A stretch of DNA of 64,000 nt. It comes from Desulfosporosinus sp. Sb-LF. GTDB lineage: Bacteria; Bacillota; Desulfitobacteriia; Desulfitobacteriales; Desulfitobacteriaceae. Positions 62,025-64,000 of this stretch are shown piece after piece (positions within the stretch are counted from its first letter, which is position 1; each line of letters begins with the position of its first letter). The DNA lies in NCBI RefSeq assembly GCF_004766055.1, contig NZ_SPQR01000002.1, positions 346,764 to 410,763 on the forward strand. The letters run 5' to 3'. Below the pieces are notes generated by a model. The model was not told where the DNA came from, did no database searches, and saw only the letters and a list, made by a program, of their open reading frames with translations. Both the position numbers and the translations under genes were made by a program.

Positions 62025-63512
62025 ATGGATAATACTAACGATCTCTGGCGGATTCGGCTTGAAAAGCTTGATTTGATTCGCCAAGCCGATATTGAACCCT
62101 ATGCTGATCGCTATACACGTACACATAAAGCGCTTGATATTTTAGAGCACTTTGAAGAACTAGAAGGTCAGGATGTCAGTATTGCCGGGCGGATCATGAG
62201 TAAGCGTGATCAAGGGAAAGTTATCTTTATGCACGTCCAAGACTTTAGCGGCCGTATCCAGACATATACCCGAGTGGATGAATTGGGCCAGTCCCTTTTT
62301 GATTTAATTACAAAATTTGATGTTGGAGATATCGTAGGAGTAGAAGGAAAAGTTTTCCGGACAAGACGGGGAGAAATATCCGTTCATGCCCGTCTTGTAA
62401 AATTACTTTCCAAGGCAATGCGCCCGCTGCCCGAGAAGTTCCATGGACTGACGAATGTAGAAACCCGTTATCGTCAACGATATTTGGATTTGGTGATGAA
62501 TCCAGATGTTCGCCAAGTGTTTGTGGTACGTAGTAAAATTATTCGGTTCATGAGAGAATTCTTAGAGCAGCGGGAATTCCTCGAAGTTGAGACGCCAACA
62601 CTTCATACGATTCCTGGTGGAGCAGCAGCACGTCCATTCACTACGCACCACAACGCTCTCGATATTGACCTCTATCTAAGGATTGCCCTCGAATTACCGT
62701 TGAAACGGCTTATTGTGGGTGGATTCGAGAAGGTATTTGAAATCGGAAGAACCTTCCGGAATGAGGGAATTTCGATAAAACATAACCCGGAATTCACAAT
62801 GATGGAGCTCTATCAAGCATACGCAAATTACGAAGATATTATGGAACTGACAGAAGAGATGATTGCTTATATCGTACAAAAAGTACATGGCACTTTAGAA
62901 ATTACTTATCAGGGACAGATGCTTCAATTTCAGACCCCATGGCGTCGTCTACCAATGTTAGAGGGTATCTTAGAGTATTCGGGAGTCGATTTCAGTAACG
63001 TCATAACTGACGAACAAGCACGGAGTATTGCTCAAGAGAAAGGCATCCATATCGAAGTGGGTGCATCTAGAGGTAAAATAATTAACGAGTTCTTTGAAAA
63101 ATTTGTTGAACCTAATTTGATACAACCGACATTTATCACCGGACATCCTGTCGAAATTTCCCCGTTGGCTAAGCGTAACGCAGCTCAACCAGAATATACG
63201 GATCGCTTTGAGGCCTTCATATTTGGCCGTGAACTTGCAAATGCGTTTTCTGAGTTAAACGACCCCATTGATCAGAGACAACGTTTTGAGGCACAGGCTG
63301 CTGAACGGGCTAAAGGGGATGATGAGGCTCATATTCTGGATGAGGACTTCGTTCAGGCGTTAGAGTATGGACTTCCCCCTACGGGCGGACTGGGAATTGG
63401 GATTGACCGTTTGGTCATGTTCTTAACGGATTCCGCGTCCATACGGGATGTTATTCTCTTCCCAACTATGCGACCGAGAGATGAAAGTGTGCAAGAAGAT
63501 ATTGAAGAATAG
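62025..63512 (+). CDS. lysS: Lysine-tRNA ligase (class II)
   Basis: This 495-residue synthetase has an N-terminal OB-fold anticodon-binding domain (about 50-145; VSIAGRIMSKRDQGKVIFMHVQD) and a class II catalytic core: motif 1 around FLEVETPTLHTIPGGAAARPF, motif 2 FEIGRTFRNEGISIKHNPEFTMME, motif 3 GLPPTGGLGIGIDRLVM. The start is the ATG at 62025 after GGGGGAA; the GTG at 62010 precedes that SD. No T-box is present upstream. Confidence 0.97.
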   Translation: MDNTNDLWRIRLEKLDLIRQADIEPYADRYTRTHKALDILEHFEELEGQDVSIAGRIMSKRDQGKVIFMHVQDFSGRIQTYTRVDELGQSLFDLITKFDVGDIVGVEGKVFRTRRGEISVHARLVKLLSKAMRPLPEKFHGLTNVETRYRQRYLDLVMNPDVRQVFVVRSKIIRFMREFLEQREFLEVETPTLHTIPGGAAARPFTTHHNALDIDLYLRIALELPLKRLIVGGFEKVFEIGRTFRNEGISIKHNPEFTMMELYQAYANYEDIMELTEEMIAYIVQKVHGTLEITYQGQMLQFQTPWRRLPMLEGILEYSGVDFSNVITDEQARSIAQEKGIHIEVGASRGKIINEFFEKFVEPNLIQPTFITGHPVEISPLAKRNAAQPEYTDRFEAFIFGRELANAFSELNDPIDQRQRFEAQAAERAKGDDEAHILDEDFVQALEYGLPPTGGLGIGIDRLVMFLTDSASIRDVILFPTMRPRDESVQEDIEE

Positions 63513-63534
63513 CTTTAGAGAAGATCTAAGGTTT

Positions 63535-63570
63535 AAAGGCTGACCCAACTAATTGGGCCAGCCTTTGTTT
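63535..63570 (+). terminator. Intrinsic terminator after lysS
   Basis: AAAGGCTG-A-CCCAA pairs with TTGGG-C-CAGCCTTT with one mismatch around CTAA, followed by TGTTT. Confidence 0.8.
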
Positions 63571-63721
63571 GGAAGTGGATGGCCTAGCATCGTGAGCACA
63601 GTAAAGTATAGTGAGATTATTAATATTTCGGGAATTGACGATATTCATTGAAAAAATGAGCATCATGAAGAATAAAAGACGATATAAACTATTAAACTAG
63701 TAACATGGCGTGTAGAGGTAC

Positions 63722-63751
63722 TTGAACAATTGCTAATAGTCATGGTATGAT
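63722..63751 (+). promoter_or_regulatory. Candidate rRNA operon promoter P1
   Basis: TTGAAC (63722-63727) and TATGAT (63746-63751) with an 18-bp spacer and a TG extended -10. It lies about 110 bp upstream of P2. Confidence 0.5.
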
Positions 63752-63829
63752 AATCCTCGTTCACTTGACCAAGTAGAATTACTAGAACTCAACGTGAAGG
63801 TCTAACGGGTTCGCTTAAAAAATTAGCCA

Positions 63830-63858
63830 TTGACAGTGCTAGGTAATAATGCTAAAAT
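63830..63858 (+). promoter_or_regulatory. rRNA operon promoter P2
   Basis: TTGACA (63830-63835) and TAAAAT (63853-63858) with a 17-bp spacer, directly before an rRNA-type leader. Confidence 0.75.
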
Positions 63859-64000
63859 ATAAATCTAGCCCACACGGCTAAGAAAACAAATGGTCTTTGA
63901 AAACTAAACAACAAGGACAGCCAATGAGAGAAACTCGCAAGAGTTTCAAAGAAACAATGAGCAAGTCATCATCTTCTTCAATACAGAAGTTGAAATAACT
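63859..64000 (+). promoter_or_regulatory. 5' leader of an rRNA operon (16S gene begins beyond the window)
   Basis: TGGTCTTTGAAAAC at 63891-63904 is a boxA-like antitermination element of the kind found before 16S rRNA genes, and a GAAACTC/GAGTTTC hairpin follows at 63930-63947. The conserved 16S start (AGAGTTTGATC) is not reached by position 64000. Confidence 0.75.

Noticed and set aside
1..64000. Mobile elements, prophage or CRISPR arrays
   Set aside because: No transposase, integrase, phage structural or Cas protein is encoded and no regular repeat-spacer pattern is present.

Overview
The window is a compact, low-to-mid GC chromosomal segment of an anaerobic endospore-forming Firmicute. 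The best match is a Desulfosporosinus/Desulfitobacterium-type member of the Clostridia; this is inferred from gene order and protein style, not from a search. Gene order closely follows the Bacillus subtilis oriC-proximal block csfB-yaaO-holB-ricT-yabA-rsmI-abrB-metG-tatD-yabE-rnmV-ksgA-yabG-ispE-purR-spoVG-glmU-prs-pth-fin-mfd-spoVT-yabN-rqcP-yabP-yabQ-divIC-yabR-spoIIE-tilS-ftsH, followed by folate, pantothenate, NAD and biotin cofactor genes, greA, lysS and the leader of an rRNA operon. Almost every gene lies on the plus strand; the minus-strand exceptions are abrB, a glycosyltransferase, a small L,D-transpeptidase and a PRC-barrel protein.

Layout. 1-5.4 kb: 3' end of a Ger(x)C germination protein gene, anti-sigma factor Gin, Orn/Lys/Arg decarboxylase, DNA polymerase III delta', RicT, YabA, RsmI. 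5.4-15 kb: AbrB, MetG, TatD, two 3D/G5 cell-wall proteins, CwlD, a GH18 lipoprotein, RNase M5 and KsgA. 15-21.5 kb: an accessory stretch with an unknown membrane protein, a GT2 glycosyltransferase, the spore-coat protease YabG, a YkuD transpeptidase and a cyanophycinase/cyanophycin synthetase pair. 21.6-32.3 kb: IspE, GntR and PurR regulators, SpoVG, GlmU, Prs, PRC-barrel, Pth, Fin, Mfd. 32.3-41.2 kb: PrsA-like foldase, SpoVT, MazG, HU, RqcP, YabP, YabQ, a small sigma-region-4-like protein, DivIC, YabR, SpoIIE. 41.3-49.6 kb: formate-tetrahydrofolate ligase, TilS, FtsH, Ndk, two DUF881 proteins, an HD phosphohydrolase. 49.6-61.1 kb: folP-folB-folK, DUF2520-panC-panD, nadA-nadB-nadC-birA, bioY, coaX, dusB. 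61.1-64 kb: greA, lysS and rRNA operon promoters and leader.

The genes fall into two programmes. Housekeeping covers translation quality control, tRNA modification, nucleotide and cofactor synthesis, and replication control. Sporulation covers Gin, CwlD, YabG, SpoVG, Fin, SpoVT, YabP, YabQ and SpoIIE. Several sporulation promoters can be read directly: a sigma-H site before spoVG, a 21-bp-spacer Spo0A-type promoter before spoIIE, a sigma-G site before spoVT, and weaker sigma-F and sigma-K candidates before fin and yabG. A BirA operator precedes bioY.

I see no CRISPR array, prophage, transposon, tRNA or complete rRNA gene, and no clearly unprecedented multi-gene system. The most interesting unexplained items are a DnaA-box cluster before the small sigma-like gene, a 12-bp inverted repeat bracketing the greA promoter, the cyanophycin pair inside a sporulation neighbourhood, a possible ATC start for yabQ, an 11-codon leader frame before fhs, and orphan terminators that may end small RNAs.
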